From Siphonodentalium dalli (Eukaryota > Mollusca > Scaphopoda > Gadilida > Siphonodentaliidae): a stretch of DNA of 64,000 bases. Where the stretch lies: the NCBI GenBank assembly GCA_032622095.1, contig CP136069.1, positions 121,452,126 through 121,516,125 on the forward strand. Direction: 5' to 3'. Below the pieces are notes generated by a model. It searched no databases. It saw nothing but the letters and a program-made list of their open reading frames with translations, and was not told where the DNA came from. Shown here piece after piece: positions 1 through 11,305 of the stretch (positions are counted from its first letter, which is position 1; every line of letters starts with the position of its first letter). Position numbers and translations under genes: made by a program.

Positions 1-1518
1 GGGAGTGATCTCTGCATGGAACTTGGTTCAATACAGGACATATTTATTAGCTACCGGTTAATTCTCAGCGCTGAACAATAAAAAGTGTTTCTTATTTAAA
101 AAAATTTAATCCGGAAAATAAAGAGCGTTCCGGTGGATGTTTCGGAGAGGTTAAAACATGTACCATGCATTATGCTGAAATAATCCCTGACCTATAATAG
201 TACCCGACATTATACACCGAAACATCGATGTACATGTCATGTGATACAATTACCCAGGTTGGGGAGAATTGTGAATAAGTTAATTTATTACAAAAACCGA
301 AGAGAGTGACAAATCAATTCAGCCATAATAGTTGTAGGGCCTGTGTGCGTAATGGATGCTTGAATATGCATGCAGTGGGCTCAATTGTGATGTCTATTTG
401 GAGGGAGGGATAAGAAAGGCCGATATGTATACGATATACCGATTTATATAGCCTTTATTTTCAAAAGTGTTTTCATTTTTATCACACAAGAGAAAACGCT
501 CTTTATTTTTACCATATAGAGAATTGACTAACAAAAAACCCTCTTTATTGTTCCATGTTGGAGAAAAGATGCTATATCGTATGAGTTGAATAAATTTTTC
601 TGATGAATATAAAGTTCGTACTATAAATTTAGCATATTTATTGGCTGCATGGACCTATTTTAATCCCCGGAACCCGACTGGGATGTAACAAACGGTCAAG
701 GGGAAAGATACAACAATGTACATAACTGTAGGATTTGTTTGAAATTTTGAACAAGGGCATGGTATTATCTCAACTTTCGTAAAAAATAAATAGACTAAGT
801 TGGTTACGTATGGTGAAAAGAAAATAGAAATTTTCCAAACAGATGCAGTTGATTGTTGGCAAAATCTTAATCATGTGGTGAAGAACATTAAACATTTGGA
901 CGAAATGAAAACTGCGTAATGAGACATGCATACTGTGAACTGAATGTAATAAATGATCATGCTGCATCGTGCATGTCCATCCATGTACACGTTTGCATTT
1001 TTATTACTGCTCTTGTGTGTATAACAACTAGAAAAGTAAGAAAATTTTCAAGTAAATTGATGTAAATTAAATGGTATTGTTACGTATTAATATCCACGGT
1101 CAACCTTCCGTAATACTAATAAGATAGTAGTTGTCATATTAAAATTCCGTAAAGGTTCCAGGCTATTGTTTTCATCATTAAAGGTAATGATAAACTGTAA
1201 ATGTTCCAACCAACATTTTATCATGTATTGTCTAGTGCAATACAGATAAACACAAACTAAAACACATTTGATGTGAAAAGTGCTACGTCAAAGAGAACAC
1301 GTTGTGTTTTACATATTACGAATAAGAAGTTCCTTCTCTTGGTTTCCAACAGATTCATGATTATAACGAACCAAAGCCGGACGCTTTGGGTGGTATATAG
1401 ACTTTATCTGATTCTGTGACGTCACCAATTATTATCTATTACGATACTGCTGTTTTGAAATTTTGCGAGCACTTTTGTCGCACAGTAGATCGTGGACTTA
1501 AAGCATTAATGCAGGGAC
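1..1518. other. AT-rich stretch, no gene seen
   Basis: I see no exon-like frame, RNA gene or element boundary here. Two short motifs, AATAAAGAGCGTT near 105 and its reverse complement near 493, recur in MITEs elsewhere in the window, so parts are probably decayed repeats. Confidence 0.5.
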
Positions 1519-2310
1519 GTGGCTAAAGGGTCTCCGTTGGGGGGGGGTGTCCACATTGGGATATTCCAACTGCACCCACCCCCCCCCCCCTTGGAATCAG
1601 AATCAGACCAAACACAAGTTTTGCATAATTCCATTTGCACCCCCTCCCCTTGCACCTCAGTGTTCAGGCCTAATATCCTATATATTCATAAACCATGGTT
1701 CTATATTCCCGGTATGACAACATTAAGATATTTTAACCTGAAAAAATGCATAAATCCTAACATCTAGTGGTCTAGCTCCAGACAAATGCACACGGCTATG
1801 GACAAGAGACCAGTTCGGCCCGGTGTTAGAAAATTTTGAAAACTATACAAGAAAATCTCAAATCCTAGCATCTAGACTGGCCTCAACTGAAGCTTTCCTA
1901 GTGTTGGAAATTTCAAACCTCATACTCCTCCTCAGGTTGGAAAATTCTCCAACTGATGACAATTCCAATGACAATGTTGACCAAATGTATGACAATATTG
2001 TTTTCTTAAATTAACTAGCAGTTTTTGACTGGCCACGGGGGAGGGATCAGGACACAAGCTTTCCAAGTGTCACCCCCCCCCCCAAATGTTGGAAATTTCC
2101 AACTGATGACCATTTGACCAAAAATAGGAAAATATGCAAATATTGGTCCTAAAACAATTAATTCCCCCAATAACTTGTTTGAAAATCAAACTACAAGAAC
2201 ATTTTCAACCTATTGTTGGTGTGAAATTTCCAACTGTTGAAAATTTTGACCAAAGTTGGAGGATGAGACACCCCCCCCCCCCCCCAAACCCCTGTCGCCA
2301 CGTCTCTGGA
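1519..2310. repeat. Degenerate TTGGAAATTTCC-type repeat with C runs
   Basis: Short blocks such as GTTGGAAATTTCCAACTGATG recur with variation, separated by runs of 10 to 16 C. Related text appears at 6200-6640 (inverted), 8270-8450 and 25330-25530. The open frames here are low-complexity products of these repeats and are not called as genes. Confidence 0.5.
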
Positions 2311-5300
2311 TTAATGTCGTAATCGGAAATAAACGTGCGTGTCTTTCAATTCCGGCGTTACAAAATGGGGGAAGTGTCTGTCGGAATTATGCAGAGTGAA
2401 GTTCATTCGCAGCGGCGGTTTACATTTTATTGAGAACATTAATTATGACATAATAATTAAGGACTGTCAACTATTTGCATTGAAATCAGTCTGTTGGAAT
2501 GGCCTAAAATATAAATCGTGCGTGCAATTGGAAAATATCAATCACTCGATCTGGTAGGGCGGGAGGCAATGTTGTTATCGAAATCGAAATCGAAATTCGA
2601 TGCATGATGCATGCAAATATTATATCGCGTTCAAATTATCCTAATATTACATACGTGAATCTGATAATCCTTTAATATCCTTCTATTTCCATGAATTCAC
2701 AAGGAACACATATTATGAACAAAGCAGAAGATACATTCAGGTTATCGCGAATTCGGTCGATAGTGAAAGCTACATGATGACGTTGCTCGTCGAGTTTCGT
2801 TGAAATCGACATGATGACATTTTATGAATGAAATGAACATGATGAAATCGACAAGCTTCTTCGTACAGTACACATCTCAATCGGATGGCGCACACAGCGT
2901 CAATAATATAATGGTCAATTTCACTAAAATACTCCCCTCTCGACAATAATCAACAGTCTTGTCTTCTGAACACTTTCAGTTTGATGTTGGGAGTTTATAT
3001 TCTATAATAAAGGCACGGCTTTTAAAAGTTTTTTGGGGGGTTTTAAGTCTGACGTGGTGAGATCGTGGCCTATTTGCATTGTGAACCTCTGATTTCTCCC
3101 ATGGCCTGATGTGTGATTGGCCTAATTGATATACGAAACTGCTAGCTAGAGGACCCACTCTTTTGATGAACCATTGTGCATGTCTGAAGTGTAATTAATC
3201 ATACCACGACATAAGGCCTAAATGAATCTTATTCGCTGGGAATACGAATCTATGAATTTAGTTTTTAAAAAGGCACAGATAAATCCTAGCTTATATGCGT
3301 GTGTTTTAGCTGTGGTTCGTTAATTACGCTAGCGTGTGGTCATATTAATCACGTGTGCCACATTAAAAACAAAATTCCGATATATAACTTGAAGAATTTT
3401 AGGCAAAAACAAAAATGAAACAAAAAAAGGCCAAAATGTTAGGCACAGTAAATGCCAAATCGGCTTATCAGATGTTGGGGCGAAGGCGACAGTACGGGTA
3501 ATATATAATTATAAAATAAAAATGTTATATAAATGGGACTGGAGACGGTTGGTGTAACTAAATTAAAATTGTGCACTGTACTCACCATTTTGAAGAGGAA
3601 GACGGTTGTATTGAAATACAAGGAATCACACAACACTGTAGTCGTACGTGGTTTGTTCGAAGGTCTGTGTTGCTGTCACCCTGTGGCTTGCTATTTATGC
3701 GTCTCCAATATACGAGTTGGAATTCATGACCCGCCGTTTCCCTTAGTAATTAATGCACATTATACAGTAGATTGACCGTCGATATGGAATTATGTGCCCA
3801 TTTCTATTACTAATATAGGTTATACGTATTAGATCCGATTACTTTGTCCTGTCCTGTCTACCCGAACAGCTATATAGGTATTTCGCAATTGGCTATTATT
3901 TACACCTTGTTGGAGAGTGAGAACATGATTATATTATATCACGTACCCATATCGATGACCGCCTTATTTCCTCGACAATTTCGTCCCTAAGCTCACTGAC
4001 ACTGTGTGCATTCGCGTGTAAAGGTTTTGTCTTCTAATTGCTCTCTCCGTATTATGGAAATGTTATACAATGGTATTTTCCATAGATGATGCATGTACAA
4101 TTACATACAGCCGACGAGTTGTATCGGCTCATTTGCTGTTGTCGCGAACAATAAAACCAAACTAAAAAACTCACATATAAATAATGCCGTCTCCCATTCC
4201 AATGTGTATCTTCGCAGATAATAACTGATATTTGCGTCCATGGTCTTTTCCTTGCCGTTTTGGGACAACGGTTATATACGACATAACATGCTGCCACTAT
4301 TGTGACATTTGTCCTTAATAATCTGTATAATTTGTAGCGTTTTAATGTGGGCAGTATATGCTTGGAACTGTACAGCAGTATGCGAGTTTAGTCAATTTCC
4401 AACTGTACTGTAGCATGCCCTAATAGCAATAGAAACAATGTGAGTACTTATTTCCATCGTAATTGTTCCTAATGAAGTATGCATAATGAGTAAACGCCAC
4501 ATTTCTCATTTCAATCTGAGATATATATATAGCCAATGAAGATTATTCAATGTTGTCAATGCGATACGAGGCAGATACATTCGGCGAAGAGGTTGGGCAT
4601 TCCATAAAAAACGTCAACACGAAAACATAGAGATAAAACAAAAGTAACAACATAAGACGACAGTTCTATCGTTTTCCACTGGCATCATTCCCGAGCTATG
4701 TGGCGAGCAGGGTCGCCTGGGTCGATGAAATACTGTCAACAAGGATAGACATTTTACCATGCATGTTTAGAATATTACAATTACTGATTGAATACAGGTC
4801 TTTCAACTTAAGCGAACTATGTGTGTATGACACCATATATCGCTCGTGTATATTTCAGGAATTATCAGCATTAGCCATGCAAGTAGGGCATGCTAAACCA
4901 ACTACACGTCGTATCGAATGTATACAAAGAGCGAATATATATATATGACAATAAAATTGTTTAGCTGAATTTTCAAAAAGCGTTTTCCCAAAACCCTGTC
5001 TGGAATTTCTTTTTGAAATTTGGTACAAGCGATTATTGTGAAACAACATTTAAGAAATCCGTCGGAAATTATAACCCCATGTATTATACTCAGTGTTATG
5101 GCGTAAAACACATGTAAATATGCTGTTTTCCGGTAAAAGAATGTCTGTAAGATAGTAATTTTTCAAAAGTGCAGTCCATATATGTGATATCTATCTGAAG
5201 ATCATGAGAGGAGACTTAATTTTTCTTGATACAAGAAATTTCATAATTATTTTCATTCAGAAAGACAGACATCCATAAATAGTTGTCAATGAATTTGCAT

Positions 5301-5734
5301 GTCAAGCATGGTGATCAATCAAATTTTGGCTAAATGAGTTTTAGGTCACAGGTTCAAAGCCAAGTACACAGCTGACCGCGTATCTACTGCATGTATCTAT
5401 TTCCAGTTGATTGCTCACAGTCTGAGAGGAATGACCTGCATACCAGTTGTTTTCGCTGGGCTGACACATTCGTGGCTGCTTTATTATTCACTGTATATGG
5501 AGTACGTTACATCATGCAATTAAACTTTCAGCTCAGCATTCTGACCTATATTAAGCTTCCTCTCATAGCGCCAAAACAGTACTCTGTTTTGTGATTGGGT
5601 TATTGTGTGAAATTATTAATTACTAACTGATGTGCCCGACTTCGTCCGGGATATTTAGGGAACAACGTTGAAAACTATTAGGAGAAAGAAAAAAAACTAT
5701 TGTTCGATCGGTCCAGAAACAAGCCTATATGAGC
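2311..5734. other. No gene recognised
   Basis: The open frames are short, lack recognisable domains and are not flanked by convincing splice sites in matching phase. I see no RNA gene. An upstream exon of the receptor gene at 11154 could lie here or further upstream, but I could not identify one. Confidence 0.4.
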
Positions 5735-6045
5735 CTATTGGGTGAGGCAAGGTCAAGGATATGGTCGCACGTGGAATTGGACCCGCCCATATTGATCCCG
5801 GGATCAAAGTAGACCTATGTACTAAATTTGAGTCGGGTCGGTCGAGGTCGAGAAACATGCGTATATGACCGAGGTCAAGGTAAAGGACACGGTCGCACGT
5901 GGAATTGGACCCGCCCATATTGTTCCCGGGATCAAAGTAGGCCTTCATACCAAATTTGAGTCGGATCGGTCGAGCAGTTTTCAAGTCTATAACACATGTG
6001 CATACATACATACATACATACATACATACATACATACAGACAGAC
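5735..6045. repeat. Tandem duplication followed by (CATA)n microsatellite
   Basis: A block of about 120 bp containing GTCGCACGTGGAATTGGACC is present twice (about 5747-5863 and 5874-5980). It is followed by about nine CATA units (6001-6037) and a CAGA run. A block ending in a tetranucleotide tail resembles the 3' end of a retroelement family, but no coding part is visible. Confidence 0.6.
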
Positions 6046-6199
6046 AGAAGTTCCAAAATATATAGATGTTAGCAGTAACGGATAATAAAAAAAATTTAAA
6101 CCTCTCAAATGTAGGAAAAGCCACTGTTTATTCTTCATGTAATAGTGGTTCAGATTCTATATATACAACGAAGATGAGGATATGTGAAATTCACGATTT

Positions 6200-6640
6200 T
6201 TCACCAGATAAATCCAGATAATTTATTTGTTGAAAACCTCTTGCAATTTTTGCACGGATGTATGGAAAACGTGCGACTGACCCTAAGTGTAATGATGACA
6301 ATTGGTTCCCAGTATACCACCATTCCATTCCAGCTTGAAATTGTTCTCATAGTTTGATTTTCCAGCAAATTATTAATGGGGAATTTGTTGTTTTTAGACC
6401 AACATCTATATATTCCTACTTTTTGTAAAAATTTTGAACTGAAATGGCCATCAGTAATTGGAATTTTTCCAACCTTAGAGGTGTCAGGCTGGAAATTTCC
6501 AAGAATTGGAAACACTAAGGCCAGTCTTGATGCTAGGATTTTGCAATTTTCAGGGTTCCGATTAAAACAAATTGTCACACCTGGCCATAACCATGGTCGG
6601 TCGATGTGTCCTGGTCCCTTTTCCATAGCAATCTAATTTA
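6200..6640 (-). repeat. Inverted copy of the 1.8-2.3 kb repeat
   Basis: Phrases such as GGCCAGTCTTGATGCTAGGA and TGGAAATTTCC mirror the opposite-strand text near 1860-1960. Both copies have diverged. No coding capacity is supported. Confidence 0.45.
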
Positions 6641-7299
6641 AGTAAAACAAATTAAGTTGTCAATTTGCCTGGTATGTTAGGATTTTCAAATTCAAACCTA
6701 AACAAAATTCTCAGTATTTGGCTAATCCACTGAAATAGACGATACTAGTGATGGATCGTAATTCAGTGCGTGAATGATTATTTAAATGATTCATTCAACG
6801 ACCACTAATCAAGGTGAACACATATCACCAACTTGCGATAAAATAACAGTGAAGTTCCTCCATCAGATATGTTCTTGTATTATTTTGTCCATTGGTCAAG
6901 CAAGTCACATGGCGCATACCTGATATTTTCTTGCCCGTCATGTGAACGTGCCATTAACGTAAACATATAAGGATCACCACAGTCTTCGTAATTCCATCAT
7001 ATTATAATGTTATTAATAGTAAAGACATATGTTAATACATTCAGAAATAAGTAACAATGTATATATAAATAACTCGGGATTCTTCCATTGTTTGACGCAC
7101 ATAATAATATAATATTGTAATACTTGTTATTATGGTAACTTTTAAATGCCAATTTTAAGACAGAACTCTGAAGAATGTATTTAATTCTTAAACTATATTT
7201 AACCATTTCATTGGCGAGTAGTTCCCTTGATAAATATTCAGATAATAGGTCCCACAAATGACCATAGTTTTGTTGAACTTATTATCAGAACGTTTCCCT
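6641..7299. other. No gene recognised
   Basis: AT-rich sequence without exon-like frames or clear repeats. Confidence 0.4.
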
Positions 7300-7371
7300 C
7301 CAGATCAATACTATACCTTTCCCTTGTTTACTTGTATAACTGATGGGAGAATCCATTCAGCATAGGAATGG

Positions 7372-7936
7372 TTAAAGATACGGGCGGTGTTGGCGGTGGG
7401 TATGTTAAAGATACGGGCGGCGTTGGCGGTGGGTATGCTGTTAACATGTTCACCTCCGTCAAAAACCGCCATAAACAGAAAGAATAGTAAAATATAGACA
7501 GACTTTGTTCTTATACCAATCAGAAAGATGGCATAAACAGTATGTTATTGTCAATTGTTTCCCTTTGTTATGTAAACAAAAGCAAAAAACGTTACGTTAC
7601 ATCGCTTTTGTTTAGATCCGGATATGGTAAACATAAAGAGCTTTATTTATTACTGTTTTCCTGATATGGAAATAATAAAGAGCGTTTATATAATTTGTGT
7701 GTGATTAACCAATGGAATTGCGCTGTGTTATGTAAACAGAAGCACAACTTATGTAACACGAGCAGACTCTTGTTTACGTACACAATCGTACGTCTTGACG
7801 ACAATATACTATTTACGCGCTGATTATGTTTGGCATATGAACAAAACTATATATATTTCAATATTCCTTCTGTTGATGGCGATTTGAACAAATATTAATA
7901 TTTCTGCAAAGACGTGTACGCCGCCCGTGCCTTTAA
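7372..7936 (+). mobile_element. 565-bp TTAA-flanked MITE, copy 1
   Basis: The element is bounded by TTAA. Its left end reads TTAAAGATACGGGCGG and its right end, reverse-complemented, reads TTAAAGGCACGGGCGG, giving a terminal inverted repeat of about 16 bp. The left end carries an internal duplication of the GGGCGGTGTTGGCGGTGGGT block. A second copy lies inverted at 14253-14779. No open frame is present, so it is a non-autonomous DNA element. Confidence 0.75.
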
Positions 7937-8542
7937 ATGCACCAGCTTTCCGATCGGTTTATTTGTTTGAAGATGTTTCTCCATTCCTAGAATAATTAGA
8001 ATTTGTGTTTTAAACTTTGCATAGGCTGTTAACGTTCAAAAGTATGGAGGGTAAAAAGGGTCACAATTACAATATAGTATTCCAATTTTTAATTCAATAT
8101 TTAAATTTTTATCTTGCAATTTTAGTCTTATTCACTTTACCTTTTATATATATAACTGAATATTTTAAGCTTCATTTTGATATAATATCTTATATATGTT
8201 GTTCTTGCTATTTTATTCTTATTTTATAAATCGTGGTTTGCAAAATTAAATCTAACACCCACTATGATTGGAAACTGTCCAACTAATGTCCATGTCGCTC
8301 CAAAAACATTGGCAAAAGGCAGGAAGATATTCGAATAAATTTATTCTAAAAACAACAAAATCCACACTAGTTAGATAGTTGGAAAATCAAAATATCAGAA
8401 CAATTCCAACATGAGGTCTGAAATTTCCAACTAATGTCGCATCATGCGTGAGATTCCCAACCGTACAAACTATATTGTACCATGTCTGTAGTTATCAGGT
8501 CCGACATCCACTTTGCCATGATGGCATAACATATACAATAAG

Positions 8543-8666
8543 TTCTTTCACTACATATATAGTTCCCCAGCGTTCTTGCACTACATATATAGTTCCCCAG
8601 CGTTCTTACACTACATATATAGTTCCCCAGCGTTCTTACACTACATATATAGTTCCCCAGCGTTCC
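8543..8666. repeat. 30-bp minisatellite, four copies
   Basis: Four near-identical direct copies of a 30-bp unit containing ACTACATATATAGTTCCCCA. Confidence 0.9.
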
Positions 8667-8899
8667 GATCAATCCTTTCTTTGAAGATGTTATTCCCTTT
8701 CTATAAAATATTTACTGTTTTGTTTACGTTTATTGGCATTGGCTGTTTACGTTCAAATGAGCTACCGAACATGTATACATAACCTGTGAACAAAGAGTGA
8801 AAATAATGTGTTCTACGCGTACTTGTACATGTATATAGTAATAACTGAGCGACGAATTGTCTTAAATGTATACATTTATATCTATACCAATAAAACTGA

Positions 8900-9370
8900 A
8901 TTTGTTGTGTCTGTCGGGCTATGGGCAACCAAACGGCTGGACCCTCGGACCCTGAAAATGTGTACACCGGGGTAAATTGACCATGGGAGTGTCATTCGAT
9001 AGGTGCCATTAACCTCAGATGTATTAGAAGAAAGAGCACTAATAATTGAAATAACTAAATAATTTGTCTGTTCGGCTATTGGTAAACAAACAGCAGGATC
9101 ATCGGAGCTGAAAATGTGTACACATGAGTCAGTTGACCCGGGGAGTGTCATGTGTTAGGTGCCGTTGACGTCAGATGTATTAAACGGGTACTAATAATTA
9201 ATTTAAATAATTAGTTATATACACAAAAAGGTTGTAATTTGGTTATAGAAAATTGATAATTGATTCACATGGGTAGATTGTCCAGAGGAGTGTCAATGGG
9301 TAGGGGCTGTTGACCTCAGACGACTTAAATGGGCACTTATAAACAATTATAATTAGCACTCTTTTTACAT
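8900..9370. repeat. Degenerate tandem repeat, left part
   Basis: Imperfect units of roughly 100-170 bp share phrases such as GGGAGTGTCAT..GTTAGGTGCCGTTGACCTCAG and GGGCACTAATAATTA. The same array resumes at 10495, so the LINE remnant between them probably inserted into it. Confidence 0.6.
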
Positions 9371-9384
9371 TTTACCAGGGACTT

Positions 9385-10222
9385 TTGAATGCAATGCCAT
9401 CTAACTGGAGAGCATATGTGAGGGGAAATAGGAAACTTGATCTGGTGAAAAAAGAAGCAAAAATAGATAAGTTGGAGAATTCGACAAAAACCTGTAAAAC
9501 ATTAGGAAATATTATTGAACAGCCCACCCAAAACAAATGTGGAAAACTACTAGGAACACCCACTAGTGGTTTGAATTGGAGTGAAATCTATAAACATTTA
9601 TATCATATTACAGATGTTACAAGGTTCCTTAATTTCCAATTTTAAGGTCAACCTGACTCAACCATGATATATTGGATACAAATTAAAAACTATTCAAGTG
9701 CAAACTATCAGAAACAGAACTTTGTACCTTCTGTGGGAACTCAAGAGAAACAGTTCTACATCTCTGTTGTGAATGTTCCATTGCAAAAACTGTACTGTTT
9801 AAATTCCAACAGCTACTCAAAGACAAATGTGGATTTTCAAAAATCCTCACCCCAGAATACACTGTACATGTAATGGGAGACGCAGAAGCACCGATATTTG
9901 AAATATTGGATATTTGTATAGTACTGTGTAGAATATATATATATATGTATGTAAAATGAGGGGAAAAAAATAATCCTACTCTAACTGAATGAGACGCATA
10001 CATACCCATATTTGAAATATTGGATATTTGTATATTACTGTATAGAAAATATATATATTTTTGTAAAATGAGGAAAAACAATCCTACTCTAACTGGCCTC
10101 ATTGAACATCTTAAATATTACCAAAACATTGAATGTATCAGCACAAGTCACTTGGAAGTCAATAGGGATCATCATTATAAAACAAGATGGGAAGATTTGA
10201 AACCACTATTAACATATCAATA
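9385..10222 (+). mobile_element. LINE 3' remnant (reverse-transcriptase ORF C-terminus)
   Basis: Frames on the plus strand read as the end of a non-LTR retrotransposon polyprotein. First comes a segment with MPSNWRAYVRGN up to RFLNFQF. After a frame change come K-C-K and CTFCGNSRETVLHLCCEC, the Cys/His cluster typical of the end of LINE ORF2. The end reads KTRWEDLKPLL, as in the lysine- and tryptophan-rich tail of these proteins. Frame shifts and stops show that it is dead. A segment of about 100 bp (9890-9985 and 9992-10085) is tandemly duplicated inside it. Confidence 0.7.
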
Positions 10223-10494
10223 AGTCAACAGAAAACTGGAAGGATGCAAATAAGTTATTTGTTCACATCATCGTCAATCCCAAATTCAACTGATGTTTGT
10301 GCATGCATATAGGCAAGACTGTGGACAGGAAGGCAAATCTAGCTAAATTTTATTCTCCACTGAGATGGAATGCTCCCCTCCCACCACACCACAATAATAA
10401 GATATCAACAAACTTAAAATTTATGTTTTTGATTATAATTAAATATTAATTATACCAACAACAAAAAATTATAATAATTAAATAACTAATCATA

Positions 10495-11030
10495 TACCCA
10501 AAATGATTGAACCCTGGAAATTTTTATACAGGATAAATTGACCCGGTTAGTACCATTGGATAGGAGGCGTTGACCCCGATGGGGGAATTAAAATTTATAT
10601 TATCTCATATGATCAACAAATAGCGTTCCTTTTAAGGCACAGACGATATTTATAAAATTGTTAAATATGGGTCATCTGACCAGGGGAATTGCATGGGGTA
10701 GGCGCATTATACCTCAAATTACTTAAAGGGGGACTAGCGCATTATATTAACATAGATGATAAATGAAGATCGTTTATTATCAGCTCAGAACATATGTGGG
10801 GAAATTGGTTCATATATGTAATTTGACACCGATAGTGTCCTGGGATATGTGCCGTTGGCCTCATATGACTTAAAGAGGCACTAATCATTAGCAATAAAGA
10901 TCGTTTATTGCCAATTTAAAATAAAGGGGTAACTTTGTCCGAAGAGTGTCGTGTAATGTGTGATGTTTACTCAGGTGACTAATAATTAATTTAAATGACT
11001 TGAATGGGCATTCTTTACCCGATCAACGGT
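10495..11030. repeat. Degenerate tandem repeat, right part
   Basis: This continues the array at 8900-9370. Units near 10550, 10690, 10850 and 10940 carry variants of the GTGTC..GGATAGGTGCCGTTGACC phrase and GACTTAAA..GGCACT. Confidence 0.55.
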
Positions 11031-11153
11031 GGGTACCCCAGCTAGTATAATACTAAAATAACACTCAACAAGTAAAATATAACAGTAAACGCCTTTTCGT
11101 GCTAACTTGATGATTTGTGGTTTTACTCTCCAATTTCGTTTTACTTCCAACAG

Positions 11154-11305
11154 TCGACACAGGAAGGATATATGGACATCATGGCCGGAATATGGATGGC
11201 TTGGACCGACTATAGACTCGGCTGGAATAGGAGCGACATTAATTTACGGTTCATCTCAATCGATTTCAATGTCATTTGGAAGCCTGAAATCATCACACTC
11301 ACATC
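11154..11305 (+). CDS. Cys-loop receptor exon: loop D and loop A region
   Basis: The acceptor TTCCAACAG precedes 11154 and the donor GTAAGC follows 11305. The exon is read from phase 0 and leaves two bases. It encodes residues 1-51 of the visible protein, with GIWMAWTDYRLGWN and NVIWKPEIITL matching the conserved nicotinic extracellular-domain blocks. The preceding exon should hold the N-terminal helix and first beta strands. I could not find it in 1-11100. Confidence 0.85.

Noticed and set aside
6201-6636. 141-codon minus-strand frame
   Set aside because: Derived from the TTGGAAATTTCC repeat; a related opposite-strand frame is also open.
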